Shown here piece by piece: positions 62,193 through 64,000 of a stretch of 64,000 nucleotides of DNA. The stretch's first letter is position 1, and each line of letters opens with the position of its first letter. The position numbers and the translations under genes were made by a program. The DNA comes from Linum tenue. Its lineage: Eukaryota > Streptophyta > Magnoliopsida > Malpighiales > Linaceae. The notes below the pieces were generated by a model. The model had not been told where the DNA came from. It was given only the letters and a program-made list of their open reading frames with translations, and searched no databases. The DNA is taken from contig CAMGYJ010000004.1 in NCBI GenBank assembly GCA_946122785.1, forward strand, positions 12,918,150 to 12,982,149, read 5' to 3'.

Positions 62193-64000
62193 GGGATGTA
62201 AGGAATGAGTTTGTAGAGTTTACTTAATAGTCAATTTTTATCTCCCACATCCCACTAGAGTTCGAGTTATTTTCAGGGTTTTTTCTGTTTATAGAGTTAA
62301 TTCATAGTCAATTTTGCTTCTTTAAGTTTCTCATATCAGGCCTCAAGGCCGGGAATGAGTTTTATACATCCCTAGACAGATACTGTTTCGAGTTTATCAG
62401 GGGAACTAACCTCAGCAAACGACTTATTGGTCTTAGGGCTATCAATTTCCCTGATCTTCCGTGACATTTTTTTGTAACATACGTAAATTACTGCTTTCTG
62501 AACAATCTCGAATCTTACTTTTACGTCTGTGAGTCGATTTACACATTGAAGGTTGAAGGGAGAGTTGTGCATGGTTGTGGTTGCCTTGCTGGGTAGTGAA
62601 CAATCTAATCATGTACCAAAGAGGAAAATGCTTGTCACCAAGAAAACTCACACTTGGTGAAAGAGCCTAGGAAATAGCATGTATGAACCAAGCAAAGATC
62701 ATGTGTTCTTTATGTGGTTTTCCACCATAGCTAAATGCTATCTCATGAAAATGATATCATAAATTAGTATTGGAAACTTTTTTTTTTACTTTTTGATAAA
62801 TGGAAACTCTATTTCACTTGGAAAACCGGTGTGAGTTGCACGTGTCGAGAGAGCTATTGCCTTTTTGAGTTACATAATCGTCATTCCAAGCATGCGATTC
62901 ATCTTGTCTTTGTGAGCCCTGGGAGAGGAGTCCTAATCATGTTCCCATTGTGGTTAAGCTAGCAACTACTTGTAGTATGCTTGTTGTGTGGATGTATTCT
63001 AGAAAAGGGTAATCGAAGCATTTGTCTTCTGTGATTCTTTGCATGAGCTTTTGTGTTGATGTGAACTAAAGCATTAGTCTTATGTGATTCTTTGCATTCA
63101 TTTGAGCTTTTTATTTCGTTTGAATGCTGGCTCCGTCTACGTTTATGTGATTAGTACTTCAGTTTACTATTAGAACAAGATTGTGATGCAATTGATAGGT
63201 TATGCCGTGATTCATTAAGTGAACCTTGGTGCAAGATTGTGATGCAATCTCAACCATGCGTGATCTCAAAAAAAGTTGCTCCAATCTGACCTAGCTAGCG
63301 ATTGTGTTCCTTCCTTTATGCATGCCAGTATTAACTTTTTGATTGGAGAGACTTGATTTGTGTTTTATGGAGGCAAATCGAATAGGAAAGTTCATACTCA
63401 AAGTTTGATTCTTTTCAGTTTGTAGTGTCGTTACCGTTGCTTGTTGATTACATTTTGGACTGTTAATTGAAGGGTCTTGCTTGGCTGCATGAAAGGTGCA
63501 ATTGAGTGTGTTAGTCAAGAACTATTTCATGAAATCAGGGTGACTTCAATTTTAGCCAGTTTGGATGGAAATAGAGCGAGTGTTTATGGTGGTGTCATGG
63601 GTTATGGAAAGCTTAGTGGCTATGCTCGTGGTCATGTTATTTAGCTCTCAAAAGTTGTAAGTTGTGTGTGGTTTCTGATTTTTGTCCAAAAGAACAGGGG
63701 CGGGTTTAGATGTAGAAGGGAGCCTTAGAACAAAACAGAAGAAAAGAACAGGGGCATAGTATCTGATTTTCCAGGTTAAACCTTTTTGTTTGTTTATTAC
63801 AATCTCTGAAATCTGTTTTTTGAACTAGCCTTGGATTTAGATATGATATGAATCTGGTAGCTAAAATGACTAATGAGAACAACCATAAGCTAAAGCAATA
63901 ATTGCAAACAAATAATAGTTCTGAATACATCAACAAGCTTCACAGTCTTTATTTTGAAACTTAGATTTGAGCATATGCAGCTCTTCTTCTTAGAAATACC
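62193..64000. other. Right flank of the MULE, no gene recognised
   Basis: T-rich, intron- or UTR-like sequence on both strands with only short frames and no recognised domain, RNA gene or transposon end. It may belong to a gene continuing beyond the window. Confidence 0.4.

Overview
This window is nuclear DNA of a flowering plant, almost certainly a eudicot. Its genes have plant-type introns, and it carries a bifunctional 6-phosphofructo-2-kinase/fructose-2,6-bisphosphatase gene with a plant starch-binding N-terminus, an F-box/LRR gene, and fragments of NBS-LRR, 4CL-like, NAC and AAA-ATPase genes. Between these are many plant transposons: MULEs, Helitrons, hATs, a LINE and an LTR end. I cannot name the species. 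All calls come from reading the sequence; no database was searched.

Layout. 1-1.7 kb: end of a retroelement (a plant-transposon-type ORF, then a purine tract and an LTR-like block). 2.3-4.4 kb: a Helitron 3' end, a 5'-truncated LINE with an 11-bp target duplication, and a second LINE fragment. 4.7-6.3 kb: an intact F-box gene (minus strand) beside a decayed copy of its own 3' end. 6.4-11.0 kb: non-autonomous elements, including a ~870-bp element present twice in tandem, a hAT element and a MITE.

11.06-32.14 kb is a nested structure. An outer Pack-MULE with ~345-bp inverted repeats carries pieces of an AAA-ATPase gene and a NAC gene. Inside the AAA-ATPase piece sits an 18.6-kb insertion with inverted ends and a 10-bp target duplication (CGTCGCCTAC); removing the insertion and one copy restores the reading frame exactly. 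That insertion holds NBS-LRR and 4CL fragments and a probably autonomous Helitron. The Helitron has a 1,518-residue RepHel gene and three RPA70-like genes, all on the minus strand, and ends in a canonical 3' hairpin-CTAG. A 578-bp hAT element interrupts the NAC piece.

32.3-34.05 kb: a small Pack-MULE with a perfect 9-bp target duplication. 34.9-42.0 kb: the kinase/bisphosphatase gene (23 exons, 745 aa), the clearest conserved housekeeping gene. 42.4-50.0 kb: AT-rich, repeat-rich DNA with a foldback element and one Helitron inserted in another, which itself sits in a degenerate GGTTAGGGTATA array. 50-54.6 kb: sparse, with unrecognised exon-like pieces, a hAT MITE and an in-frame 42-bp minisatellite.

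54.6-62.18 kb is a complete, apparently recent autonomous MULE with a perfect 9-bp target duplication. It encodes a MudrA-type transposase (3 exons, 887 aa) and, convergently, a plant-mobile-domain (PMD/MAIN-like) protein (6 exons, 725 aa). Its ends are arrays of short palindromes built from CGGTGAA and its reverse complement, and a TATA box lies just inside each array. This two-gene MULE, with its palindrome arrays, and the nested 11-32 kb structure are the most interesting parts. 62.2-64 kb: no gene recognised.
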